Positions 11,627 to 23,260 of a stretch of 64,000 bases of DNA are shown here, one piece after another (the first letter of the stretch is position 1; every line of letters starts with the position of its first letter). A program made the translations under genes and the position numbers. The stretch covers positions 7,166,001 to 7,230,000 of the forward strand of contig JAPTOF010000010.1 in NCBI GenBank assembly GCA_028554755.1, in the 5' to 3' direction. The DNA is from Cordia subcordata. Taxonomy: Eukaryota > Streptophyta > Magnoliopsida > Boraginales > Cordiaceae. The notes beneath the pieces were generated by a model. That model did no database searches. It saw only the letters and a list, made by a program, of their open reading frames with translations, and was not told the DNA's origin.

Positions 11627-14600
11627 ATGGATTTGCATCATGACAATGATGGAGAAATATGTTTGGCTGATAGTGCTACAACACATACTATTCTCAAGAA
11701 CAAGAAGTATTTCTCCCTGTTGAAATTTGCAGATGCAAATGTCAATACAATTGCTGGTTCTGCAAAATTAATTGAAGGCTTGGGTAGAGCTTGTGTTTTG
11801 TTTCCTGAAGGAACAAAGATGATAATAAGCGATGCTTTATACTCAAGTAGATCACAAAGAAATCTACTCAGTTTTAAAGATATGAGAGAAAATGGTTATC
11901 ATATTGAAACCATGAAGGAAGGTAACAAAGAATATCTTTATATCACATCGCTTATATCTGGCAAAAAGCACATATTAGAAAAATTGCCAGCATTATCTTC
12001 TGGGCTATACTGTACTTATATAAATCATATGGAATCACATGCTGTGATAAACCAGAAGATAATTGATCGAAAGAGTTTTACTCTTTGGCATGATCGCCTT
12101 GGACATCCAAGCGCAATAATGATGAGACGAATTATTGAAAATTCACAAGGGCACTCATTAAAGAGTCAAAAAGTATTCTCTTCAAATGAATTTTCATGTG
12201 CTGCTTGTGCCCAAGGGAAATTGATTATAAGGCCATCCCCAACTAAAATTGACACTGAAAATCCTGCATTTCTAGAACGAATTCAAGGGGACATATGTGG
12301 GCCTATTTTTCCAGCATGTGGACCATTTCGATACTTTATGGTATTAATAGATGCCTCCACACGTTGGTCACATGTCTCCTTATTATCCACTCGTAATATG
12401 GCATTTGCAAGACTCCTTGCACAAATAATCCGCCTACATGCACAATTTCCAGATTATACGATTAAGAAAATTCGTCTTGATAATGCAGGAGAATTTACAT
12501 CCCAATCTTTTAATGATTATTGTACATCAATTGGGATTATAGTTGAGCATCCTGTGGCTCATACACATACTCAAAATGGTTTAGCAGAATATTTCATTAA
12601 ACGTCTACAGCTAATCGCTAGACCACTACTTATGAGAACTAAGTTGCCTAGTTCTGCTTGGGGACATGCCATATTGCATGCTGCAGCACTGGTTCGAATA
12701 AGACCAACTGCTTATCATAAATATTCCCCTTTACAATTGGTTTCTGGTCAAGAACCAAATATATCCCATTTAAAAATATTTGGTTGTGCAGTATATGTTC
12801 CAATTGCTCCACCACAACGCACAAAAATTGGACCACAAAGAAGACTGGGAATATATGTTGGTTTTGAATCTCCATCAATTATTAAATATCTTGAACCCTT
12901 AACTGGAGATCTTTTTACAGCACGTTTTGCTGATTGTCAGTTTGACGAAACAGTATTCCCAGCATTAGGGGGAGAAAAACAAAAGCTGGAAAAGCTAGAA
13001 ATTACATGGAATGCATCATCTATGACTCATTTTGATTCTCGCACAAATCTATCTGAACAAGAAGTTCAAAAAATTATTCATCTACAAAGGATTGCTCATC
13101 AATTGCGGATGCATTCATCGATCTGAATAGAGTGACTAAGTCACACGTTCCAGCTCGAAATGTTCCCGCTAGAATTGATATTTCAGAAGAGCGATCTAAT
13201 ACTCTAGCAAATGAGTCTACTGTTCATCAAAAACGTGGTAGACCAGTTGGCTCCAAAGATAAAAATCCTCGAAAAAGGAAGGAGCTGAGTAAGCAAGTTG
13301 GCAATTTTAAGGTTCTTAATGATCCTGTAAATGTCGCAAAAATTGCTGGAAAGGCAACACCAATAAAGAATCAGGTACCTGAGTGTGAGAAAAATAGCGA
13401 CAATATTGAAAATGAAGAAATCTCAATTAATTATATTACTACAAGAAAAAGATGGAACCGAAATGAAATTGTTATTGATGAAAAATTTTCATATGCAGTA
13501 GCTACTGAATTAATAATAGAAAGCGAGGATTGTGAACCAAAGTCCGTTCAAGAATGTCGACATAGAAATGATTGACCTAAATGGAAAGACGCAATGGAGG
13601 CTGAATTAAAATCTCTTACAAAGCGTAAAGTTTTTGGACCTATCGTCGAAACACCTCAAAATGTAAGGCCTGTCGGCTACAAATGGGTATTTATGCGAAA
13701 ACGAAATGAAAACAATGAAATTGTCAGATATAAAGCACGACTTGTAGCACAAGGTTTTTCACAAAGGCCTGGAATTGATTATGAGGAGACATATTCTCCT
13801 GTGGTGGATGCAATCACATTCAGATATTTAATCAGCCTAGCAATTTGTGAGGGACTTCATATGCACCTTATGGATGTAGTGACAGCATATTTGTATGGGT
13901 CACTTGATAGTGACATTTATATGAAAGTCCCTGAAGGACTAAATATGCCTGAAACATATAAATCAAAACCTCGGGAAATGTACTCCATTAAATTGCAAAG
14001 ATCCTTATATGGATTGAAACAATCTGGACGAATGTGGTACAATCATCTAAGTACATATCTCTTAAAAGAAGGATATGTTAATAGTCCCATAAGCCCATGT
14101 GTTTTTATCAAGAGATCAAGAAAAGAATTTGTTATTATTGCTGTATATGTTGATGATTTAAACATCATAGGGACTATTGAAGAGCTTAAAGTAGCTATTG
14201 CATATTTATGTAAAGAATTTGAGATGAAAGATCTAGGCAAAACTAAATTTTGTCTCGGCCTACAGATTGAGCATTTGTCAGGTGGAATTTTAGTCCACCA
14301 AAAGACTTATACTGAAAAATTTTTGAAGAGATTTAATATGGACAAAGCTCATCCATTGAGTACCCCAATGGTTGTTCGATCTCTTGATATCAAAAAAGAC
14401 CATTTTCATCCTCGAGAAGATAACGAAGAAATGCTTGGCCCTGAAGTACCGTATCTTAGTGCAATTGGTGCCTTGATGTATCTTGCTAACAATACACGTC
14501 CAGATATTGCATTTTCTGTAAATCTATTAGCAAGATTTAGTGCTACACCAACACGAAGACATTGGGCCGGTATTAAACATGTACTTCGTCATCTTCGTGG

Positions 14601-15147
14601 AACAATTGATATGGGTTTATTATATTCAAAGCATACACATCCTGCATTAATAGGGTATGTAGATGCTGGATATTTATCTGACCCGCATAAAGGACGATCC
14701 CAAACTGGATATCTCTTCACATATGGTGGTACAACTATTTCCTGACGCTCAACGAAACAAACTATTGCCGCCACTTCTTCAAATCATGCTGAAATACTTG
14801 CATTACATGAGGCGAGCCGAGAATGTGCATGGTTGAGATCTTTAACTCAACATATTGAAGAAAAATGCAACATTTCAACTAGCAAAAGGGGACCAACCAT
14901 ACTGTATGAAGATAATGCTGCTTGTATTACTCAAGTAAAAGGAGGCTACATCAAAGGTGACAGAACTAAACATATTTCACCAAAATTCTTCTTTACACAT
15001 GAACTCTAAAAGAAAGGAGAGATTGATGTTTGCCAAATTCGCTCAAGTGAGAATTTAGCAGACTTGTTTACAAAGGCGTTACCTGCAACAACATTAGAGA
15101 AGATGCTACACAAGATCGGCATGCGACGACTCAGAGATTGCTTCTGA
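11627..15147 (+). pseudogene. copia-1 pol (protease-integrase-RT-RNase H, broken)
   Basis: The frame opens at ATG 11,627, directly after a TGA. Order: protease with LADSATTHT (Ser-Ala where most have Ser-Gly), gag-pre-integrase LWHDRLGHPS, integrase core with RLDNAGEF and NGLAE, reverse transcriptase with the YVDD catalytic motif at 14,146-14,157, and RNase H ending near 15,147. Lesions are a one-base shift near 13,105, TGA at 13,573 and 14,743 (both where the family usually has Trp), and TAA at 15,009 (family usually Gln). Integrase before RT places it in Ty1/copia and excludes gypsy elements and pararetroviruses. The lineage within copia is not assigned. Confidence 0.9.
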
Positions 15148-15354
15148 TTGCCTTCATGAGGGGGAGAATTATACGCGCTGTACTCTTTTTTCCTTCGCCT
15201 AGATTTTGTCCCACTGGGTTTTCCTGGCAAGGTTTTTAATGAGGCAGCATGAAGCGTATAACAAGGATGTTGTACTCTTTTCCTTCACGAGGTTTTTTCC
15301 CACTGGGTTTTTCCGAGTAAGGTTTTAAGAGGCATATTCTTGTGATGAATGTCC

Positions 15355-15363
15355 AAGGGGGAG
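15355..15363 (+). other. copia-1 polypurine tract
   Basis: AAGGGGGAG lies immediately before the 3' LTR, the expected plus-strand priming site. Confidence 0.85.
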
Positions 15364-15690
15364 TGTTGTGAAATGGACATTCACAACTTGCAAAATTCAC
15401 TTTTGCTAATAAGTCAACAATTGATGCTATAATTGCTTTGGAATTTGTTATAGCATGCAAAGTTTGAAATTTTGGAGATATGCAATCCTTCCATTTATTG
15501 CATTGTCTTCTCAAATTTTTGCTATAAAAGGAGATGGATGGTAGAAGCTTGAGATGAAGAAAGAAAGATAGAAATAGTATATAGAAGAAGTAGTAGAGAA
15601 AAGAAGTAGAAACAAGAGTGATATTATATTGTAATAGTTTTATTATCCAAGTTATTTTATACCACATTATATTTAAGTTATTTTACAACA
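15364..15690 (+). repeat. copia-1 3' LTR
   Basis: 327 bp, co-linear with the 5' LTR except for a 6-bp deletion and two substitutions. It ends ACAACA, followed by the TSD GGGTT at 15,691-15,695. A TATA box lies near 15,523. Confidence 0.92.
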
Positions 15691-15695
15691 GGGTT

Positions 15696-16739
15696 TCCTT
15701 TTATATGAACAAAGAGATGGAAAAAAATTAAAAAGTAAATGCAAAATGTAAAATATAACTTTTATGTTTATGGTCCATGGTTAGAATTACATCTTTACCC
15801 CTACGACCACCAAATGAATAGTCCACCAATGCAAGTCATTCTTTTTAACGTATGGTAGATATATAGTAGAATAGTAGATATATAGTAGAATAGTAGATGT
15901 ATTTACACAAAAAAAAAAAAAAATGAAAGAAAGGAAGAAAGCAAGAAAAAGACAAACAATGAAAATGACTAATATAACCTGACGACCAGGCCATGAACAG
16001 GGACACTTGAAGAAGTCTCTCTTTTTATATAAGTAGAGAAATGCCTTTTATGCTGGCTTCTATTTTTTTCTTTTAAATTTGTATTTATCATGATCATTAT
16101 TGATGAAATCATTACATCTAATATGTATTAATACAATATAATAAATATATACACTAATATCCTCTTTACATATTTAAACTTTTAGATGATGTGGTAACTG
16201 AACTAGCCTAAAAACTAAATGATCTTAGGTTCAGAATTTACTATCACCTACTTAAAACACACTAAAACTGTTCATGTGTAAAGTTCTAAATAAATAATTA
16301 ATATCTTCTCTTCAAATTTATATTTTAGATGAGATAATAATAGCACTAATTGTATGCCAGTGCACCATGGGCGCTGCACATCTTCGCTAACGTTTCGTCT
16401 AAGCCAGTGGAGTCCACACATGGGCAATATGTGCTTGTAAAACGCAGAGTAGCACGTTCAATTAGTAGTGGTATGTTTCTCTCATTTAATTTTTATGTAT
16501 AATCTGTTTTTTCGCATATTTCTTTTGAACTTGATGGAGTAATTGCAAATCTTATTAATAAAGTTGATGAAAATAAACAATCATTTCTACATTAGGGTCA
16601 TGATGACATGCTAAGCGGAAAAGAAAAGGAGAAGCTAGAAAAAGAAAAGAAAAGAAAAAGAGAGTAGTAAGGGGAAGTATGAAGATGACATAATATGTCC
16701 AAATGCCCGTTTGGGTTCCTTTTTTTACCAAATGGAAAA
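15696..16739. other. Intergenic, nothing recognised
   Basis: AT-rich, with an A-run at 15,909-15,923 and a doubled GTAGATATATAGTAGAATA phrase near 15,855-15,895. No gene, RNA gene or definable transposon was seen. Confidence 0.3.
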
Positions 16740-17660
16740 GTTCTAAAAAAATTGAAATTCAGTTATTCTTGTCCTTCATCAATAATGATTCAATAATTTT
16801 GCAAAAAATGGGGTAACATACCTTAAACTCTATGATTTGTCTAAAGTGTTTTGTACCCATACTCGTTTACTTCCTAAAACTCCCATCATAATCCACTTTA
16901 TTCACTCTAAAATATAGTACTCCTACCTTCCATGGGCATAGTGTTTTGTTTCAAAGAGGAGAAGAGAATTACAACGGGTTTACATGTAGTATTCTGATGC
17001 AGTTTAAATAAATAATATGAGTTCGTCGAATTATAATTTTCCTGAAAAGAAATTGTCATCAGTAATACGCTGTTCAGCTTCGTGATGTGAATCAGTGCAT
17101 GAACATCCAAATTCAGGTAAAGCTGTAGAAAAGATTCCCAAGGAAGAAGCAGTTTGCAGAATATGCTTCAAGGAATTCGAGGAAGAAAACGCACTTAAGA
17201 TAACTTGCGGATGCCCAATTACGCTCATCCATGAACATTGTGAAATCGTTTGGTCTACAGCAAAAGGGAACAACATATGTGATGCTTGTGGGGAAGAGAT
17301 GAACAAAGAAGCCGTGGATTTGCTTCCAGCAGAAGATTTTGCACAACAGCACAAGAGCAGAGGGTTCAAGAAATGGATTTGTTTTAAAGTATAGAACACC
17401 TTGCAAGTAACATACTATGGATTTTTTTTTTAAAAAAAACTTTTTCTCCTTTTGTTGCTTTTCTTTTTACTCTTCCAGGGTTGCATAAACTTTGAATTTG
17501 GTGTAGCATTTTATTTTTCCAGATCTTGAAAACTTGGTTCTTCCTCTTGGATTCTAATAGTACGTATAAGAAGGTTGGCGCCAATCAAATTTTTTCAGAA
17601 TATTTCTCTATTCTTCTCTATTCTTGTTTGTGATTTTGGAGTCATTTCTTTTCATGTCTG
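16740..17660 (+). repeat. Duplicated block, copy A (with RING-CH exon)
   Basis: This block is paralogous to about 22,430-23,260. Shared landmarks are TACCTTAAACTCTATG near 16,820/22,503, the RING-CH coding piece, GGGTTGCATAAACTTTGAAT near 17,479/23,053 and AGAATATTTCTCTATT near 17,597/23,233. Copy A keeps the open zinc-finger frame and copy B is disrupted. Confidence 0.75.
17117..17396 (+). pseudogene. RING-CH (RINGv) zinc-finger exon or gene fragment
   Basis: An open frame encodes a C4HC3 RING variant: CRICF, then CGC, HEHC, W and CDAC in the family spacing, ending ...WICFKV at TAG 17,393-17,395. Plant proteins with this domain are usually membrane-linked or soluble E3 ubiquitin ligases that use the domain to bind E2. 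The segment between the central cysteines is shorter than usual (CGCPITL where a C-x-C-x-G-x-L pattern is typical). There is no usable ATG: the ATG at 17,017 is in frame but blocked by TGA at 17,083. ATTCAG just before 17,117 looks like a splice acceptor, so this may be the last exon of a gene whose other exons are lost or not recognised. I treat it as a fragment. Confidence 0.5.
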
Positions 17661-18753
17661 GAATATATGTGAACAAACATTTAGCCCACTGAAATCCATC
17701 TAATCTAGCTAATTTATTTAAGCTAGTCAAATTCAACCAAGACGTGTGAACATTTAGTGCAACTCTTCACAAGATAATCACCGTTCATATTCAGGTATGA
17801 TATAAACTTCCAAGATCCTTCTTTGCGCCATATTTGGAAACAAAATCGTCGAAATTAATATGTACTGCTGTCGAAACTTAATTCATTCATAACCAGATCG
17901 GTTTCCTCTTGTCCATAGGATGTTCCTTGTCTTGAAAAAAGGAAAAAGAAAAACTAAGAAAAAGGTAGGATAGGATAAGAAAAAGTTAACATATTATGAT
18001 ATTATAAGGAGAAAAAGTTAAGACATAAAATTAAAGATTGAATAGAGAAAAAGAAGGATAGGATTAGAAAAAACTAAGAGAAGGGTAGGATAAGGGGGAA
18101 AAAAAAAACTAAAATGCTAAACACTATTAGTATTTATAAAAACTATTTGAAACACTAAAAGGTTCCTCAAACTTTGAATGAAACACTGCTTTTGATGAAC
18201 AACAACTGGTTTTAGCAAACAACAATAACTTAAATGAATTACTATAAACTACCTCAAATACTATTTTAAGGTGTTGCTCAACTGGACCTTAACCAAGCTA
18301 CTTGGATTTATGCTAGTTACATTATATTATTGAGCTTAATCAATCTCCTTGCTTATTTATCAAAAAAGAGAGGGGGAAAGATTAACAAAACAAAGTGGAG
18401 AAGTGTGAAAGGATTTGTACAAACTGAAATAAAAGACCTAGAAACCATATTTCCTCAACGCTTATGCATAGTGCTAGCAAAATGTATAAATAAATGAGTG
18501 AGAGTGATAGATTCTCACTATTAGTGTGCATTTTCGTTTGAACAACTAATGGTATGAATTTACATTGTCTGACATAGAAGTCATTGACCAATATGCTCAC
18601 CACATTCGATGCAGCAAAAGAAACACAAAGACATTTTAACGTGATACATCTTGTGCGTTAGAAGAAAATTTTTGGCAACATACAAAAATTTTATAGATGG
18701 TTTAGATTGAAAGAAATATATATTCAAAAATTAATAAATTGTTATCTTAATAA
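17661..18753. other. Intergenic; MITE-like segment
   Basis: No gene seen. Around 18,100-18,300 the TTGAAACACTAAAAGG / GAACAACAACTGGTTTT phrases resemble 52.45-52.62 kb, pointing to a shared hAT-like MITE whose ends I could not fix. Confidence 0.3.
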
Positions 18754-18768
18754 AACTAATTAATCTTT
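18754..18768. other. LINE target-site duplication, left
   Basis: AACTAATTAATCTTT is repeated exactly at 19,364-19,378. A 15-bp perfect duplication is the signature of target-primed LINE insertion. Confidence 0.85.
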
Positions 18769-19363
18769 CTTTATTATTATTTTTTTTTTGGGGAAAAGGG
18801 AGGCGACACTCCTTAAATTTTATTAACAAAACAAAAAAAGTTATAAGACAGGAGGGGAACCAAACCAAAACCTATTATTACTACTCTTAGATGCTACGAT
18901 TGACAGATCAATTGCTAGAATGAAAATGCAATGCAATCTAAGAGGTAAAGTACTACTTCACACTTGATTACAAAAAAGTTTAATGTAGAAAGCAATAAAT
19001 AAAGTAGTATTACCACCCTTACAAAGCAAAAGACTAACCTATGCAAATACGAAGATAAGAAAGACCAAGTTTATCACACCGAATCAAGCCAGGAAGACGA
19101 GAAAGATCTCGAGCAGAATGGAAAGTTTGCAGACCCTCACTTCATGCCCACAAATTGGCGAGATGATCCGCAACAGAATTACCTTCTCTGTGGATGTGAG
19201 TGCAGCAAGCGTGTATTTTACTCATTGATCTAGCATTATCAAGAACATAGCAAATATCCCACCCTTCAGCTTGACAATTGTTTAGAAGATTCACAGCAAG
19301 AAGAGAATCCATTTCAACCCAAAGGTTCTGGATGCCACGATCAATGCAAATACGAAGCCCACG
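18769..19363 (-). mobile_element. 5'-truncated LINE (3' RNase H end)
   Basis: The minus strand encodes the end of a plant LINE RNase H domain (VEMDSLLAVNLL, then HIHREGNSVADHLA), followed by a 3' UTR and an A-rich tail (the T-run at 18,780-18,790 on the plus strand). Only about 0.6 kb of the element is present, as expected when reverse transcription stops early. The perfect 15-bp TSD flanks it. A stop follows the LANLWA residues in the otherwise open frame. Confidence 0.85.
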
Positions 19364-19378
19364 AACTAATTAATCTTT

Positions 19379-20214
19379 AACTATATGATTATCTAAATCA
19401 TTCTGTTTGCCTTTTTAACATCTAACCTCAATTTTATTGGGATTTCTTTAATAGGCGAGCGTACTATTAACAATTTGATAAAAAGTTCTCGGAAAACATA
19501 CTTAAAAGTAAATTGATAAACTCTTTTCACAATAATACTGATTAATTTATAATCACATGATTATCTAAACTATATAATATAAAATAAAAGATATATGGAT
19601 ATATATCTCCCAATTTACTTTCTTATTATTTTTTTAATTTTATTTTTTCTTAACAATTAAGCATAACTCTTATCAATATTTTAATGAGTAAACATATTCA
19701 GTAAGGCTTAACATTTGATAAAAGAAATATCAAAATAGATATTATCATGAAATGTGAAATAAAAGATATATAATACTCGCAGTATCATGAGAGTCTACTT
19801 CCTGACTAGATATAAAAGTTGACTAAGCAATGAGAATACAAAGAATAGAAAAATATCCCTGTAGATGTCTGAAAAATTAGATATTGGTGGGTAAACGCAT
19901 TTACCAAATTCTCGATCGAACCTTTTTGGCTTTTTCCCGTTTTCCTCATTTCGTTTTTTATTTCTTAAAGACAAAGTAAGTTTCATGTCTTTAATGGATG
20001 TATTATCTTAACTTTTCATTATTGCATGCATATAATGAGTTGCATTACGTACAGTCATCAAAAGAGAGAGAAAAAAGAACAAAAGTTGACAGTTACATAT
20101 GAGGACCCATAGCATTATATCTATGAAATTTCCCCATTTGTGTAAAGATAATAGGGCAAAATGGAGGGTATCTCTTTGTGGCTTCTCTAATTTGTTGATT
20201 TCTCTATGTACTCT
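19379..20214. other. AT-rich intergenic
   Basis: No gene, RNA gene or clear repeat seen. The right TSD (19,364-19,378) leads into ordinary AT-rich DNA. Confidence 0.3.
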
Positions 20215-20446
20215 AAGGGCTCGTTTGGATTGATTTTTTTTAAAAGCGTTTTTTTAACAGCTTATTAAAAACAGCTTTTTTTGAGAAGCTGAAAATTCTG
20301 GCTTCTGAAAAAAGCTATATTTGAGTTTTTTTAGAGTTTCAGCTTTTTTGGATAACAAATCAAATAGTTATTACAAATTTTATTTAACTTTTTCAAGAAA
20401 AAAAGTACTTTTTTCTGAAAAAAAAACCAATCCAAACAGGCCCTAA
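20215..20446. mobile_element. MITE, GTTTGGATTGG family (copy 1)
   Basis: The left end GGGCTCGTTTGGATTGATTT and the right end ACCAATCCAAACAGGCCC are inverted copies. The interior has AGCTT-rich and A/T-run segments and no coding frame. The same ends recur at 25.13/26.51, 26.59/26.83, 53.23/53.46 and 55.63/55.85 kb. Superfamily (hAT-like?) is inferred only from the end sequence. Confidence 0.65.
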
Positions 20447-22429
20447 AATTCATCATATTAATCTTTATGTGCCTTGCTGTGTTATATATTTTTACAAAAA
20501 ATACTCTTATTTTTAACTAATGATGTGTATATTATACTAATTAAAACTAAGGCGATTGTATTATCTTTTGAAAATTAAAGTACAAAAAGATAATATGTAG
20601 TGATGTCAATGGGGCAGGGTTCACAAACCCCTACTTCGCACCCTGATATTTTTCCACCTGCCCCAACCCTGCCCCTATACCTGTACTAGGATTTTCTCCT
20701 GACTATCATCCCCGCCCCTACCCGTGTTTTTTACACCATGCCCTTACTTACGGGGCACTTGTCAACAAAAGTCAAAGGGGTGGTAACATTGAAATGAACC
20801 TACTTGTTAAGCTTCTATTCGTCAAATGAAATTCCTACTTTTTAATTAGAAAAAACAACATAAATCATGCACCAAACCTTAACACATCAAATTCAAACTC
20901 TAATACTTAAAATTCAACATAATTTTACAATAATAACACATTAAATTCAAACTTACTCCAAATCATAATTATTAAACATAAATATATGTAGATATTTAAT
21001 ATATATATTTATGTATAAATATATATTTATACATAAATATATCGAAGCGTTTCTTATGATTCCACGTAACAAATGATTCCGGAGAAAATTGAAGTATGAA
21101 GTGCATGATGTTCATTATTGGAATGACAGCTCAAGCGGGTGGGTTTCAGAAGAGATACTATATATATCTAATAGACCACTGCTACAGTAATTTCTCTAGA
21201 GTCTTGATCAACAAACTTATATTCACAGTGCGAAGAGAATATATTACAAGCTCGTACACCCATATACATAAACATATATATATATATGTATATACATAAT
21301 ATACGAAATCTCTTGGACAAGTACTAAGTCATACAGTCTGAATACTATGCACCTAAATTACTATACACACGCTCATCTACATACCCCAGTTTGCGCGCGT
21401 GTAAGACACGCCTATAACAGTTCTTTTAGCAAACCTCTGTCAACGACGCCATTGCATCTGGTACCAAAGGCTACAGACGTTGACTTTGTCAGATAAAGTT
21501 GCCAAGGTACAAAGAAGATCTAAAAAAAAAAAGATATCACATATTTTAAAAGGAATAAAATATACTGGTCTGTCTGTAACTTATTTTAAATTAGTTAACA
21601 TTATCTAAATCACACAATGCGTAAATCTAGGCAAATATCAAAATGATTGAACCGTGTGTTGTGTAGCAGCTCTTACCTCATTAGATTCTTAACTTTTATT
21701 ATATTCATTATAATAAACTGGAATATCTTCCCATACAATGCTAGATTTCGATATTTAGATAATATGATATAATATTAAAAATTATATAATGATTTCAAAA
21801 TTAAAAAATATTTTTGATAATTATTTCGATATTTATATAATATGATAGTACCCGTATGATATACGGGAGAAATGAATATTTTTATGTTTTTATTATTGTT
21901 AATGGTCAAATTGAACAATTAATGTAAGAGATAAAACATAAAATATTTTATCATATTAAATTTCTAATATTGATTACAACTTTTATATTTTTTGTAAAAT
22001 CTAATAATATTAGGAAAAAATCATAAATAATGTAAATTGATACATATCTATTATTTATTGAGCATCTTTTTAATATAACATATTAGTCTTTTTTTAAATG
22101 TACAGATTAGTTTTTTTCTTTTTTAGATAGAGCAAATTAATCATGTAATATATAATTCCAAAAAAAATCATGTAATGTATAATACTAATAGGCAACGACA
22201 GACAAAAAACATGTGGCCAGATGCATGGTCCCGCATCACACATGGCAACCAAATAACATACTATTAATGACACGTGGCAGAGAATGAAAGGCAAGGATTT
22301 GAAATCAAAATTGAAATTAGACTGATTATTGCTTTATATATTAGTATAAGTTAAAGATAGGTGATGAAAATATAAAACTTTGTATTTAATTAGAAATACT
22401 AATAAAGTTTTGAAAAATTGAATTTAGTT
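20447..22429. other. Intergenic with short repeats
   Basis: 20,600-20,790 holds a G/C-run repeat (ATGGGGCAGGG and inverted CCCTGCCCC), a common MITE motif in plants, not further defined. AT repeats lie near 21,000-21,040 and 21,262-21,295. No gene recognised. Confidence 0.3.
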
Positions 22430-23260
22430 AGCCGTGTCCTTCATCAATAGTAATAATAATCTTTTTTTGAGGAAAAAAAAAGAACAGGGGTGTTTCGTAA
22501 GATACCTTAAACTCTATGGTTTGTCTAGAATTTGAATACAGAAGAGTTTAATAATGCACTTTAAATAAATGACAGGAGGTCCAATATATTTTGTCAAAAA
22601 AGAAATTATAAACAATATGCTTTTCAGCTTCATGATGTGAGTCAATGCATGAACAATATTCCCAAGGAAGACGCAGTTTGCAGAGAATGCTTCGAGGAAT
22701 TCAAGGAACAAATCGCACTTAAGATAACTTGCGGATGTCCAGTTACGCTCATCCATGAACATTGTGAAATCGCGTGAAAGGGAACTTCGCCCGGTCTAAC
22801 AATTTTTCTGTGCATCGTATAGGTGTAATATTAGTATACAGGAATGATAATAGTACTTCACTCCACCACACCCCGCAAGAATACTTAAGGACTTAGGTGA
22901 AATTTTTGGCAAAAAAGTCAAGAATTGGAGAAGATTTATACCAAAAAGTTTTAAGACTATTGAGCCATTTTACTAGGTAGAATCCCCTGCACGTAACACA
23001 CTAGGGTATTTATTTTTGGGTTCTTTTTGTTGCTTTTCTTTATACTCTTCTAGAGTTGCATAAACTTTGAATTTGCCGTATCACTTTGTTTTTCCAAATC
23101 TTGAAAACTTGGTTGTCAATCCGTATCACTTTGTTTTTCCAAATCTTGAAAACTTGGTTGTCAATCTTGGATTTTTATACTGCTCATCAGAATGTTGGCG
23201 CCAATCATTTTTTCTTTTGACAAGCTACTTTTAGAATATTTCTCTATTTTTATTTTTGGT
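22430..23260 (+). repeat. Duplicated block, copy B
   Basis: Paralog of 16,740-17,660. It carries a broken RING-CH piece (22,660-22,777), an insertion of about 200 bp between the zinc-finger piece and the shared 3' flank, and a perfect 45-bp tandem duplication (23,076-23,120 and 23,121-23,165). Part of the inserted piece (about 22,810-22,920) is repeated at 23,420-23,530. Confidence 0.7.
22660..22777 (+). pseudogene. RING-CH pseudogene, copy B
   Basis: The frame IPKEDAVCRECFEEFKEQ... matches copy A up to HEHCEIA and then meets TGA at 22,775, before the Trp and the last Cys pair. One zinc-ligand region is therefore missing, and the copy cannot form a complete domain. Confidence 0.65.

Larger units (their letters stand above)
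9452..15690 (+). mobile_element. Ty1/copia LTR retrotransposon (copia-1), structurally complete
   Basis: The element is 6,239 bp, with TGTTG...CAACA LTRs of 333 and 327 bp, a perfect 5-bp TSD, a polypurine tract at 15,355-15,363 (AAGGGGGAG) and protein domains in copia order: gag with CCHC knuckle, protease, integrase, reverse transcriptase, RNase H. By eye the two LTRs differ by two substitutions and one 6-bp indel (near 9726), so insertion was recent on an evolutionary scale. The reading frame is nonetheless broken by frameshifts near 10,750 and 13,105 and by stops at 10,956, 11,277, 13,573, 14,743 and 15,009. It is therefore non-autonomous now and may be mobilised only in trans. Confidence 0.95.

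Noticed and set aside
9452..15690. Endogenous pararetrovirus
   Set aside because: Integrase lies before RT, and LTRs with a 5-bp TSD are present: copia architecture.
17095..17116. GTG start for the RING-CH frame
   Set aside because: There is no ATG; the frame more likely begins at a splice acceptor near 17,117.
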